This document shows positions 26,074 to 39,300 of a stretch of 64,000 nucleotides of DNA, piece after piece. This stretch comes from Talinum fruticosum (lineage: Eukaryota > Streptophyta > Magnoliopsida > Caryophyllales > Talinaceae). The notes under the pieces were generated by a model. The model was given only the letters and a program-made list of their open reading frames with translations, did not search any database and was not told the DNA's origin. The DNA is taken from positions 883,001 to 947,000 of the forward strand of contig JAITYX010000042.1 of assembly GCA_021018815.1 (NCBI GenBank). The letters are read 5' to 3'. A program made the translations under genes and the position numbers. Position 1 is the stretch's first letter, and every line of letters begins with the position of its first letter.

Positions 26074-27039
26074 TCATCCGCGCCTCCATCTCCGTCGTGA
26101 CCTGTCAAATAGTAGCATTCTATGATGGCGGCTCAGAGGAACCACTTCACTTCCAACATCTCTAGACAAGGCTGAATGGCGGTGCACTCCGATATCATCT
26201 TCATCACCGTCATCGTCGTCATCGTCATCGTCATCGTCAAATGAGTCATAACTCCTTCCAGATGTTCTGTGCAACTGGAAACTACCACTTCTCATTCTGT
26301 TAGCACCATATGCTTCAAGATCTTCGGTCAATAAATCGTCCATGTCCATATCATAATCTCTATAAATTGCATTAAAGCCTGGATCCAGCACATAGTCCCC
26401 AAAAACAATGGTGCCTGGGGCAAAAGTGCTAATCACATCATTCACTTCCCTCTCTCTCTCCAAACGTTTCCATTTCTCTTCGAGTGATGGGTCCACTTCC
26501 CTAGGCCGAGCACATGGATGCTCAGCTTTGACATGCTTCTTGAGCTGTTTGTAGTTGCCAACAAAGGAGCAGTTTTCCTGCATGCACGTTCGTTTCTTCT
26601 TATTAAGACACTTCCGAGCGGGCTCAACAAGAGTCCAACCTTTCACCTGCCCACGGCAGAGGGGACACAAAAGCTCAGATACTTCTGTCTTTCCATCAGG
26701 CCATCCAGAGTTGAGGCCCGGGGGATTCACACCTGCATTAGCCTTTGTATATGCCTTCTTATACTGGTCAAGACAATTTGAAAAGCGATAGCTAGTGGCA
26801 CACATGTAGGGTCGGCAGCCTTTGTTGTAAGAGGAGCAGAGCAGGAGAACAGCATTATGAGGTGCCTCCATGCAAACAGAACAAGTAGCATCCTCCCAGT
26901 CCTTCTTTTCTGATAACTTGGAAGGTTTCTTCTTGATGTCTTTCAAGATTTTATGAGAGCATGCAGGTATACGGTATCGCATCACTTTGTCAGCGCGGCA
27001 TCTGTACTTAAGACGCCTTACCCTGCTAACTTTCGCCAT
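26074..27039 (-). CDS. DUF1644 family protein (zinc-finger-like, stress-associated family)
   Basis: Intronless coding region of 321 aa. After a basic N-terminus (about 1-50) comes the DUF1644 domain. It opens with CSVCMEAPHNAVLLLCSS, continues with GCRPYMCATSYRFSNCLDQYKKA, then LLCPLCRGQVKGWT (about residues 120-135) and a Cys/His cluster CMQENCSF...HVKAEHP that resembles a C2H2-like finger. The C-terminal part is acidic, with a run of ten Asp, and ends in a basic RSRRRW tail. Members are plant-specific, and several are reported as stress-responsive, but no biochemical activity is established. A 9-nt leader segment precedes the ATG right after a TTTTCAG acceptor, so the 5' UTR is split (see intron 27049-30367). 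No frame disruption. Confidence 0.88.
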   Translation of the reverse strand: MAKVSRVRRLKYRCRADKVMRYRIPACSHKILKDIKKKPSKLSEKKDWEDATCSVCMEAPHNAVLLLCSSYNKGCRPYMCATSYRFSNCLDQYKKAYTKANAGVNPPGLNSGWPDGKTEVSELLCPLCRGQVKGWTLVEPARKCLNKKKRTCMQENCSFVGNYKQLKKHVKAEHPCARPREVDPSLEEKWKRLEREREVNDVISTFAPGTIVFGDYVLDPGFNAIYRDYDMDMDDLLTEDLEAYGANRMRSGSFQLHRTSGRSYDSFDDDDDDDDDDGDEDDIGVHRHSALSRDVGSEVVPLSRHHRMLLFDRSRRRWRRG

Positions 27040-27048
27040 AAGTTAAGC

Positions 27049-30000
27049 CTGAAAATGTTGGAAATAGCACTAGGTAAAGGAAAGCTGTACACAAATTAAC
27101 AAAGAAACATCACGGACACCATCCCTTGATTACTCAGCCAACGAAATACAGGACAGCTACACCATATGAAGACCAATTATTAAAAATAATGACCCCAAGA
27201 GAACCTGAGGTATCATCCCTTGATATCATTCAGACTCGTACATCCTATGCATGAGTCATGATCACACAAACTATATGGAAAAATGATTGAGTCAAACAAA
27301 ACAGGCTGCATACAATGAAATAGGAAAACGCGTGTCGCAACCAGATGAAAAATTACATGTATCATTTTTCTGTCAGGCAAAAAAAGAAAATCATAGCAAT
27401 TTATCTGAAGAATAATTATGCTGCCAGAACATGGACAGCAAATGGTAATCTGGATGGGTGATCTGTTACTTGAGCACCAAACTAGTAGGACTTATGGTTG
27501 TTTCAGCCCAGTAGACATGTTGTAAATCCGCAGGCATCGCGCTACTGAACAGCACGTATCTACAGCATCTAGTTTTTGATAAGGACTACAGCCTATACTA
27601 CCATGCCCCCATACTTTTCCATCTGGATCAGTATTTGGCTTTCCTTGAACCCCCCAAATCTCACATGGAAAGCCAAAATAAGTTCATCAATCAGTGTGTT
27701 ACATGTCAATACACTTAAGAGAACATGCCACACTTGCTTAAGAGCAACAACCACTATCAGCACAACTACTATTCATCACTAGAATAACTGAATATTTGCA
27801 AGTCGTTTCAGCCATCAAGTACTAGCTCCTAAACATCAAACAAACCAAAAACATAATTCCTGTGAAAATTATAATTCCAGAAGCCTATAATCATGCTACA
27901 CCCAACAAAGCACAAGTCCAAAGCTCAGAATTCACATCAAGTGCTTTTGAAGTAAAAATCTCCATTTTAATTGTTAAAAATCACAAAGCTCACCTAGGTC
28001 GTGAATCATCCATTAGGTAAACACTGGTTTTTTGGTTAACAGGAGAACTCCAAAGTTTTCTATGCCAAAATTTATAGCATACTTAACAAAGTAATGATAT
28101 CTCATAAGTTAAAGCCCTCTTCTAAGTACTTCCACTCCCCATTCATAACTCAGAACCATAAAAAGTGCACTAGTCTTTATGATCCAAGAACTCAGTCCTC
28201 TATTGCCACCCAAAATGTGAATAGAAAAATCATTTCAACTAGCCACCTCACAGACTTTGAGAATGATAATTGCATACTGAGCTTGCAGTATATATTGCCA
28301 ATGATGAGAATTTCCTGAAGTTAACAGTTGTTACCAGGTTATTAGTACCTACTGACTGCAAGCCAGCACAATACTACAATAAATTTGCAAAGGTTGCATC
28401 ATAAGAAGTACGAAAAAGAATAGCACTACATGCACTCTACTTTAGTCTAAGATGAAATCTTTTGACTGGAAGAGGCATAGCCAAGCTTCTCAATTGGCAT
28501 TATCATCCTATGTTAACATGAGAATCAAAGCTAATATAGCTGCACTTATCACTCCTAGGATAACTCCACATATCTTACATGATCTATGTACTTGTAATAA
28601 AGCCTCTTATCTAATATGCTCTTCAGAAATCTCTATTAACAAGTATATAGCTCCAAGATTCAATCCATAGTTACCAGGAATGCTTCCTGGATGCTTAACA
28701 CGGATAGCTTCTTTTGCATAATATTAATCTAATTTGGCTTCAGATTCACTTGTCCCCGGAACGCGGATCACGAGGGGTGGAGCGATCCCAGTAGCTATGA
28801 TTTAATCTAATTTGATCAAAATATCGTAAATAAGAGAGATCTCACATATCAGCTATGTTCAACAACAATTAGTGTATAGCTCCACTCCATAACACTAAAG
28901 GTAATGAAGGTAAATCGGCAATTACAGCAGTCCCAAGTGAAAATGTCCCACCGCTATATTTGAAGCTAGGATGAGGAAACAACAGTTAATACAGAAGGAA
29001 TTTCACAAGGTGAAATATTGAAATGAAATGGGTACAACGACACAGATCTCATCACAGCATATGGGCAATCATACCGACCAACCACACAAGAACCAAAAAA
29101 TACATGCCCAAGAACACATAGATGTTATTTGCGACAGATTGCATAATGCATATGGAGCAATTTACAGAGTACACACAATACCCTTGCACAATATCATAAT
29201 ACACATGCTTCCAATTCCTTTCTTGTGGTGGATAATTCTTATAATCTTTTCCGGCATTGCAAAACTTATGGAAGAGTGTCCAAAAGCAAAACTGACTACA
29301 AGCAGCAAGTTTCAGTCTATCAAGAAAAATGCATGACAAAGATCAAAGTTCAACCAATGTATACTTGCAAGAAAAGACGCCCATGCATAAGACATGTGAT
29401 GAAATGACCGGATCTTAACAGTGCACAAGTAGCACATTCATGACTGGCAATGTGCTAAGCACATGTTCCACTACAGACCAGTCTCCACATGGAGTGTTCC
29501 AGATGAGCTGTACCTAACAATTAAAAACTGAAATGTACTCAGGTCAAATGCTAAACGAAGGCATATATCAGAATACTGAAATCGGCACACAGCATCACAG
29601 CACGTACCCACCAGACTACATAGTTGTAGGGAAAATTGAAATAAATAGCTTGATCAACTCTTCTCATATAAAGAAGTAATTAACCTTCTGATCACCCAAA
29701 TGCTTAAACACAAACATTGAGAACATCATCACATTTCTTACAGTTTCAGCTATAACTACACTGATTAGTACCATATATACGATACAATTTCAGAAATTCA
29801 ACCCTCTGCCCAGTCAATTGCCGTCAGAGCTTTACCTTGACAACAAAGCCAAGAATAAGAAAAAACTCAACTTTAAATTTAAGCAGAATCAGAAAAGATC
29901 AGATACTCCTTTGCCTGTCGAGATCCCACCCACTTATCATCTTTATCGCCAGGGCAGTGCACTAAAACTCTTTAATTTTGCTACCGCCAATCAGGAAACA

Positions 30001-30367
30001 TTTCCCAGAAAAAAAAATGTTTTCAAAGTGATCAGCCTCCAAAATAAACCTTACCAAAGGAATGATCCTCAATTCTGAAGCGAATTCAATCAATTCAAAC
30101 TTCACAGAAAGCACAAAACTTTATAAACAATACACAAGAAGCTTCAAAAAGCCAAGAGGCCCAGACAAGCAAATTGCGCTGATCCACAGAAGCACTAAGC
30201 GACACGTACAAAAGCGAGACACCCGTCAATTGTTTCCACCCCTAATCCTCGCAATGAAGACACATTGGCAAACACCATGCAAAGACCCAAAAGCAGAAAA
30301 CCCTAATCTAGTCAAAATCGAAACGCAGAAATGAAACCCTAGAGATAAAGAATCAAGGAAGGAGTAC
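27049..30367 (-). other. Probable 3.3-kb 5'UTR intron of the DUF1644 gene
   Basis: A TTTTCAG|G acceptor lies nine bases before the ATG. A CCG|GTACTCC donor lies at 30368/30367, and a TATA-like element (TATATATTTA, 30521-30531) sits about 155 bp farther upstream. Long leader introns are common in plant genes and may raise expression. The interval has no convincing coding sequence; ORFs of 60-100 codons on both strands match nothing recognised. The donor-acceptor pairing is inferred; a transcript would settle it. Confidence 0.5.
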
Positions 30368-30520
30368 CGGATTGTGGTCGTGAAGCAGCGTCAATCGATG
30401 GAGGTTTGACGGAGGTTGAAGATGGGGGAGGAGAGAGAAATGGGAGTTAGATGGAAATCCGATCTTCGCTCACGTTCGAAGAAAAGTTGATGGTGCTTGC
30501 GTAAGGCTAAACTGCAAGAA

Positions 30521-30531
30521 TAAATATATAA
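30521..30531 (-). promoter_or_regulatory. Candidate TATA box of the DUF1644 gene
   Basis: TATATATTTA on the minus strand, upstream of the inferred non-coding first exon (30368 to about 30490). A (CT)n tract follows at about 30556-30573. Confidence 0.4.
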
Positions 30532-30599
30532 GAAATCAACAAAGAGTGGGAGGCCTCTCTCTCTCTCTCTCTCTAGAGGCTCATTGTGTGTCACTTTTA

Positions 30600-31319
30600 C
30601 GCCATCGCACGAAGAGAGAGAAAGAGGTTAGAAATGGCGGATGGATGGGTGGGTGTAGGAAGATGGGGGCGAGGGGAGAGAGAGAGGAAAAAAATAAAAA
30701 AGATTAAAACATGCTATCCTATTTTATTTGGCGTGATTCCTTTTTCTGCCCCTCATCCTTTTTTTTTTTTTTTTTGCTTTTTTAAAAACCCTCAGATAAA
30801 TAAAATTTTTGATCCTTAAAATATCAGTGACAAATCTGATAACAAGAAAAATACACGTTTATGAAATATTTTTTACATAAAAAAAAAAAACATTAGTGAC
30901 AATCTAAAGCATTATTAATATTTTATTTTAAATTTTATATTAGACTGACTTATTTAAGAGATTTTGTAAGATAGGCATATTAAAGGGCTCTTTTAATAAT
31001 TGTATGGATAACTATACTCATGCAGGGTAACCTTTATCATTATTTTATTAACTAAATAATTTTTATTAAACTATTTTTTATTGGTCGCTCTGTAAATTAA
31101 ACCGACATGAAAGTAAGTATTTTCAGTCATTTTAAAATCTGTAAAACTACTCCTCAAAAGAGAATATAATACTTTTGTAAGATCATCTCGTGTAAAAATT
31201 TGTTAATTTTTAAAATACCTAATTATAATATAATTTCTCATTTCATTTATCTTTTGGACATATTTTTAGGGCAAAATTGATCCCCTTTCCCGGATAAATA
31301 TATTTCAGCAACACGTAAA

Positions 31320-31368
<49 letters not shown>

Positions 31369-33032
31369 AAAAATTAATAATTTCTTACTGCTCACAAGTG
31401 CTCAAATGCCAAGATGTCAACATTTATTCATTTAATTAGTCTATATCATCCATACTTCATGTGGAAGTCACATTTCTCATTCATTTCCAGAAGAGTTTTT
31501 TAAGAAAAACATTACCTAAAGTATCCCATTTGGATCCTGATTTTTTTTTTTTTTTTTGGCAGTCATTTGGATCATGATACTACTACTAATATATTGGTCA
31601 TGAGCAACTTCCTCAAGTTGAAGAGCAATTTACTTCCCAAACATTCCCTAGCCATAGTTTTTACTATTTTCAAATTTAAACTTTTTTAAAAAAGAGGTCA
31701 TAACTCTTAACGTGATAGGTGCCAATTCACCCTACATAGATACATAGTTCCCGAAACCCCCTCTTAAATTGTAATGTAATTGAATTATACTGTCATTTAT
31801 AACTCATCTGATTTGAACAATAAATAAACAAAAGAAAAACTTCAAACAACATGATCAATTCAGGAAGAAAAAAATTGGACTGGAAAATCATATGGTTAGT
31901 AGTTTATGATGGGCTGACTTCTATCATATTATATATGCAAATAACTCCAATTGGTGGGGAAGAATGAGATCCAATAATAGACGGTGAATCACATGACATG
32001 ATTCGAGGCTACAAGCATCCTGATTCCTCGCTCATCACTCCAACCATGCCATGGACCAATCTGTCATCTTTTTGCCACCTTGGCCTTCTGGTTTGGCTTT
32101 GCTTACCGGATAATTATCCTCCCATTAAGACTGATCAGCATGGCCTAATTTAATTCCTGCAATTAGGCATGTGGAGAGAAAGGGAGGTGGGGTAGGAGGG
32201 AGAGAGAGAGAGAGACACAGGATTGGAGCATAACCCAATATCATCATTACAAGACAGATCTAAATAATGAATTGAGAACAGACACTTTCTGACACTTGAA
32301 ATTACAACTATTTACAAAAAAAAAAAAAAAAAAAAAGGTTTTCCTCTCTAGTAACTCATCCATGGAGAAAGATTCCATCATCATACGCCAACTGATCCTC
32401 AGATCACAATCACAAAACCTAAGCTAAGCAAATCATTTTTTAAACACTGCTATTTGCAATGTAGCATCTTTCGAATCAAGGGCAAGTTAATCAAAGCAGT
32501 GCTGGCTGGCATCCAGGACCATTCAATAACAGATCCAGAGTTTTCAGGATAAACATATCCATCTGAAAATTTACCCCCTTATTCAGACGGATAATCTAGG
32601 GGTCAGATTCCCTGGCGGCGTTCTGTCTGCCGAAGAAAATTAAACCCCAGGTGAAAGTGATGCCAGCGTCGGCTGCTTCACACGTTGATCAATTTTTGCT
32701 GCCAAACAAGAGCAGAAGTCGGTTAGCCAGATAGAACAGCAGCATGGAGTGCTCAAACAGAAGCTAACGTGGAAAATCAAACGGAGGTCTTTTGAATCTA
32801 GAAGTGGTTGAGAATGAGCAACTGATATTTCTCAATAATGCCCGCCCAATCCTACAACTGTGACGTTTTCTGTGACAGGAGTAGGATGGTGTCTTTAAGC
32901 TTGTAGTCTCCTTTTTAAATGTTGTTTCCCCTTGAAAAATGTTAATTACTAATTCAAATTTCTGAACTGGAAGCATATCTAATAACATACCCACCTTAAT
33001 CCTTAGATCAAATATTGACAGCAGTTCAAAAA
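30600..33032. other. Intergenic region and 3' flank of the MAPKKK gene
   Basis: AT-rich sequence with a (TTA)n array at 31322-31367, poly-T runs near 30761 and 31542, and a GA-rich tract near 32201-32216. About 32250-33032 is likely 3' UTR of the kinase gene. No other gene seen. Confidence 0.4.
31322..31367. repeat. (TTA)n microsatellite
   Basis: Perfect trinucleotide array of about 15 units. Confidence 0.95.
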
Positions 33033-36000
33033 TTATCTCTCTCTCATCATAGGAGATTCTGAGCCTAGTGGAATATGGAATGTCCTCCGCACAAATGGAT
33101 GTTCCAAGAGTTCAGCAGCAGTTGGACGATCATTCGGATTTACTTGCAAACACTGTTGTATAAAATCTCGTGCATCTCTTGACAAAGAATTAGGAATAGG
33201 TGGTAGCTCACCAGTCCCAATCCGAAAAAGCGCTTGGTGCTGCGCATTGCCAACATTGTATTTTAAACCATTAGAACTAGGAAAAGCAAAAGCACAGTAC
33301 CAATAATTCTGAAAAAACAGATGATAATTAGCATATGCTAGAAATCAAGTATATATGTTTGGCAGGCTACGAAAACTAGCAGTTACCACAGAAGGATACC
33401 CTCCCCTCCCCCCAAAAAAAAAAAAACCAAAACAAACAAAAAAGGGGAAAAACAGAGTAACAAATGATTAATGTCCTAACCAGGACACAATTAAACAACT
33501 ACAGCAGTTACTACTACTACTACTACAACCATGGGTGGATCTATGTACTAGTGGTGTCAAGTGACACCCTCGTTTTTTTTTTTTAAATTTACATATAAAA
33601 AAATAGATATATAGAAATACACACCACAAATGCATAAAAAGCATTGGGTAGTGTAGTGGTTAAGGCTCTCTGTCACTCCATTGTGCTCCGCTTGCATGTG
33701 TTTGAATCCTAGCAACAACAAATTTTTACTCATTTCAGCAATTTTTTTAACAAAAAATCCCAAATGCTTTAGGCCTTGTTTGGTATGGAAGAAATGGAAT
33801 AGAACGTGAAATATGAGGTTTCAAGGTCCTTTTCATGTTGTTTGACATGAGTTTTTGGGGGAGCAACTTGAAACTTAGAGATATCAAGTCCCCCCAAAAC
33901 TAAGGAACTTGAACCCTCCCGTTTTCAAGGGGATTATCCCCATCCCTCCGGGACTGAATATTAATGTTTTTTGAAAAAAAAAACAATCAAAAATCAATTT
34001 GCCCAATGTTCATTATCACTGTTCTTCGCACATCCAGTCAATGGTGACAACGCTGCTCCATTGCTGCCACCACTGCTAGTCGAAGATACAGTCACTGGCT
34101 TTCACCGGAGACCGCGGCTCCACCACCAATGATTGTGCTCCTCCATTGGCTCCACCACCGACCGTGGATTTGCGTAAATTGCGGCAACTGTCTTCATTCA
34201 TCAACGCTGGAGATTCAATGCTTCCTGACTATCTTCATTCCTATGATTGGTGAATCAAAGCCTTGGTTTGAGTAAGGATTAGGTTGATTCGGATCTTGTG
34301 ATGGGAGAGGTTGGGGGAGAGAGAGAGAGAGAAGATAGCCATGCTTGGGCTGTTAGGGCCACTCCGACAACTTGCTGACAGTGGCGAAAATGGTGGCTAA
34401 TGGTGCTGGCTGGCTTATGTTGGGTTAGCGGTGGTGGCAACTTGGCAGGAATCGATGGCATTGTGCTGGGCAAGGTCGAGTAGTGGCCTTCCAAAGAAAC
34501 TTTACTATACGACAAAATCTGGGTATATCCAGACCATACTCAATTCTTGCTCTCTAAGTGTGAGAAGTGCAATTGACACCCATCACCAATGTATGGAAAG
34601 CAGAGAGTATCAATAACAAGAAGCCAATATCCAATGCTAGATAAACATCAATGTGGAATAAGTCGGCATTAGCAAGTCAACGCATCCCATTTTGAAAAAA
34701 GTGTGTATGAAGTTAAGTGAATAAGTAAATAAACAAGAATGAAAGATTACCAATGAAGAAGATTTAAAACAAAGGAGAGAATAATGGGAAATAGGAATAC
34801 ATCACATACAGGTTCTAAAGGATGGTAAGGAACATTGCGAATTAGCATCTCCAAGACAGTGCATCCAAGGCTCCAAATATCTGCCGCAAGCCCATAACCT
34901 TGTTTCTTGTTATTAACAACCTGTCATTGGACACCAGTATCATATATATCTGGGAAAAAATCATCACATATATCTAGACAAAAGTTACTACTCAACTACA
35001 GTGAGGATCTAATCTTTTCCAAAGATGACAACAAAATAAATTGAAAACTGCATGCATAATTACGCAGAAGATATTCTTGTAAGCTAGTTTCACACGCTTA
35101 TCTCTTCACAACAAAAAGAGAACATCAAGGAATACATCAAGGCAAACCTAGAATTAAAAAAGCCGACAAGGAAATTAAGAGTGTCTGGGATTCAGGGAAT
35201 GTATGGACTCTTCAATACATTTGTCCTTTTTCTTGCCCTACACTCCCTCAGAAGCAGATATCATGTAGAAAACTTACTATGAATTGGTTTACAGATTATC
35301 AGTAGTAAACACCAAAAACTATCAAAACCATGCAACATGCAATGTCAGCGTCGGATCTTCATGGGAAATGGGAAGAAGGAAACATACAGTCTCACCATAA
35401 AAAGGGATACAGAACCAATGATATGTGAGTCAACTTCAGCTCATATAGCACTGTGAAAGAACAACGCACTTCTTCACCAAAAGAAGAAGGCCATAAGAGG
35501 AGAAAGAATGAGGCCTCACCACACACAAGTGAAACATCAGATGCAGAATGATGCCCACTATGGACTTATGGTTCCTACCATGGCAAGGTCTTAGAACATC
35601 AAGATTTACTTAGAGTACAACTGAGCTACAATAGAGGTGTTTTCAAAAAAAAAACCACAGGAAAAATTTAGATACAAAAGGTAGGTTGGAGGTTGGTGGT
35701 GGTGGAGCTAGTATTATGGTTACAGTAACAGAAACGATTATAATAAATAACATGCCAATATCTCCAAAAGCATTAACTGCTATTACTAACAACGCAACAA
35801 GAGTGTATCATGTTGCTTCAATTAAATATACTATTACTCTGATAGTATGTAGTTTCATATGAGAATAATGACAAAGGAAAACCTCCGGTGCCATCCAGAA
35901 TGGAGTCCCTTTGCAAGACTTCAAGTCATTCAATCTGGTAGCCTGAAAAGCAATGCGGCATCAAAGAAACAAATCAGCCAAACGGGTGAAGACATTAAAC

Positions 36001-36289
36001 ATAAGATAATGAATACAAGAAAAGGAATTAATAGGACAAAGTGTTAATGCAAGCAGCAGCAGACCTTTGCCAATCCAAAATCCGCTAGTTTTACTGTCCC
36101 ATTTGAGGCCACCAGTATGTTAGCACCTTTAATATCTCTACAAGAAAAAGGAGGAAAAAATGTAACTTAATCCTCGAATCATTAACATCTAACAGTTCCA
36201 ACTCAAAAAAATTGTTCCAATGAGGCAGATTCAATGGAAGGCACTAAAGCAAACTATCTAGAATTGGTGTCAGGCTTCTGAGTTCATTA

Positions 36290-36330
<41 letters not shown>

Positions 36331-39300
36331 AATAAACAATAAAAAACAAAACAAAACATAAAATGAAGACAGTTTGTCTGCAAATCATGAGCAAATAATC
36401 TCTAAATATGCTAAATAGCATATTTTAAAGACATGCAACCATCAACTGAGAATCTTTCATTTAAAAGTTCAGCTCAAAATAGGTAAATATGCAAATAAAT
36501 GCTTAGCTTACTCACATCCATCATATAAAGTTAAGGGAACAGTTAACGAGTTATTTCATCATACTGTATCTTACTTATATTTACTTTAAGCAGCAAGCAA
36601 GAGATTTACACACTGAATTTTTAGCTTTCAGCAGTCTCAATGCATTTGATGCATAAAAGTTAAGGAAAGGCAAGTTTTGCAGTTGTCCATCACTAGCTAG
36701 AATATTGAAAGCCATAATGGACTACCTCTACTATCAAACAACCACCCATATCAATTTACTGACAACTGATCAATGACACTGCAGCTTTTAGCCTGCAAAA
36801 ACTCCTGGTTTCAAACCTTATCAAGCTCAGACAAGTTTTTATCCCAACTTTCATGTTCGCGCTGATGGAGGATACCCGCAGGGGGGTTCTCTGAACACAT
36901 GCAACCATCAACTGAGAATCTTTCATTTAAAAGTTCAGCTCAAGACATGTAAATATGAAAATACATGCTTAGCTTACTCGCATCCATCAAATACAAATAC
37001 AGTTAAGGCCCAGTTGATGAGTTGTTTTTCCCACCTTTTTAAACGTGCAGGGGTGTTGGGGGGGTGATTAAGAATCAACCATGAGTTAAGAGGCTTCCAG
37101 ATGGCCAAATGCAAACTGGCAAAGCTATGAACAATAGCGTGAAAATAAGATGATGAATTACCCCCAAATGGGTAAATATATGATCTTTCATGCAAAGAAG
37201 CATAGCCAAGCAAATGACAAGTCTAGGAGAGGAATAATTAATTCAAGAGCCAAAAACTGGTATTGGTGGACACAAGTAACTCGGGATTGTAGCTAATTAC
37301 AAACTCTGATCAGACGACACACAGCCAACATCTGATAGAAAAAGATTCTATTGCATACCTGTGAACCACATTTCTATCATGAAGATACTTCAAACCCAGT
37401 AGAATCTGTCTTGTATAAGCGGACACATGAGAATCACGGAGACAATACTGATGATACAGACTCGCAATAGAACCTTGAGTCACAAGTTCCAAGAAGATAT
37501 ACAGGTGTGTGTCATTCTGCAAAGAAAATTGAAGAGAATCATATAAATTTTAAGGGAACTGAAAACATTTAGGCACAGTTGAGCAAAATTGATTGTTTGA
37601 GTAGTGATAGCTATTTTGGTACCACATAATTGTTAGCATAAGTTGTTTAACTAAGCAATTGAAAAAAAAATGTATTCTATGATTTTAGTAATTAGCCTAG
37701 CTCCTTATTGTAAAATTAAAAGGATATAGATAAGTAGTCACCTATAAAATTAATGAAGGGTATTTTGAACCCAAAACACAAATAAAATAAAATGAAACAC
37801 TACTTTTAAATGTCAAAAGCTAATTTTCTTGACATTTCATAAACATTGCTTTTCAATGTTATACGCTACTTAAAATGCTAGTTCAAACATTAGTTTATCA
37901 CGCACTAATATTTGGGTAATCAGTGTTTTGACTTAGTCAAAAAGCTAAATACTACTCCAAAGGTTTTTGCCGAAGAGGGCCTTAGACCCCATCACCCATA
38001 TTTAGAATCCTCCTACTAGTGGTATAGGCATCACAATTTACAATAAAACATCAACAAAATTACTTTATCCGAAGGAAATAAGGTTCAGAAGTAGAAGAAA
38101 AACAAAGGATACCTTCTCGGTGCCAAAATATTGAACTATGTTCTCATGCTCAAACTGACTTAGAAGCTGAATTTCCTGGAAGAGAAAGCAGAAAAGTTGA
38201 ATAAATAAATAAACAAAAATAGAGCTTTTAAACCTCCTTAAGGAGCAGTTGCTAGGTATAACAGCATATTCCCCAGAGGTATATGATCTTGTCGAATGAG
38301 ATCCAGCAATCTTTTACCTGCTCAAGTTGGCAGATGCTCTGAATCCCTTGATTTCCTTGCTCAAGTAAAGAAACTTCTTTTACCGCAAAAAGTGCCCCTG
38401 ACTGCAAACAAATCAGTACTCATGTTAAAACTTCAATAGAATACCACAAGCGGTGAGTGAATCACAAAGAAGGATAATATAAGGCGCCGAAATGCCAGTA
38501 TGACATAGAAATTCAACTGAATTCCAACTTCCAATGAAAGTATGGAAATATGATTTATGTACATTAATGAGAAGGGTATAATAGAATGCAACCGATTTAA
38601 TATTATTCTGTCCTTTCCAAGCAACTCTAACAAAATGCTAACATAAAAGTTGCAGGCCTAAGAGAGTGATTGAGGTCTCTCATATTGCAGCGAAATAATA
38701 GTAGTAGTTAGACAAAATAATTGCAATTATTCTAACTGGCAACTGCTGCTACTGGTTTGCCAAGAAATGAGCTCATCTGGCCAGGCAGGCATTTTCCAAG
38801 TGGGAACTGCCACAAATTGCTGTGTCATCATGCAAATTACCCTGCACACCATTGCTCCAAGCCTCTCATTTAAACCTCCATTTTCTTTGGGCTCTCCTTC
38901 AAACAAACCATAACCCCCCCACCCCAAAACCCCCAAAATAAAAAAAAAGTTCTTTAAACTGCCAAACAATGGAGGATAAGATTCAATTGCACCAACAGCC
39001 ACAATGATATCAATAACTATGGCATGAAAGTGACGATACAAATGCATAATTCAAATGCACCAGCCCCATGGGAACTCAGTGGTAGCAGCTTCCATGGTCA
39101 TGGCATCCTGGAAGTTCAAAATGCTTGAACACGTAGATCTCAACTTATAATTCAAATAAAACAATAATCAAATAGAAACGAGACTATAAAAGCAAGAACA
39201 GCATCATATCGATAAGTGTCACATCAGTGAGAACTATATACCTAGAAATTCCTTCAAATACTGCTCCGAATGATCCTCTCCCTAAAGATGCACCCTTTTC

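Noticed and set aside
33773..33790. GGCCTTGTTTGGT following TTA, a Tourist-type left end
   Set aside because: No matching right terminus or second TTA with inverted ends was found within the next kilobase.
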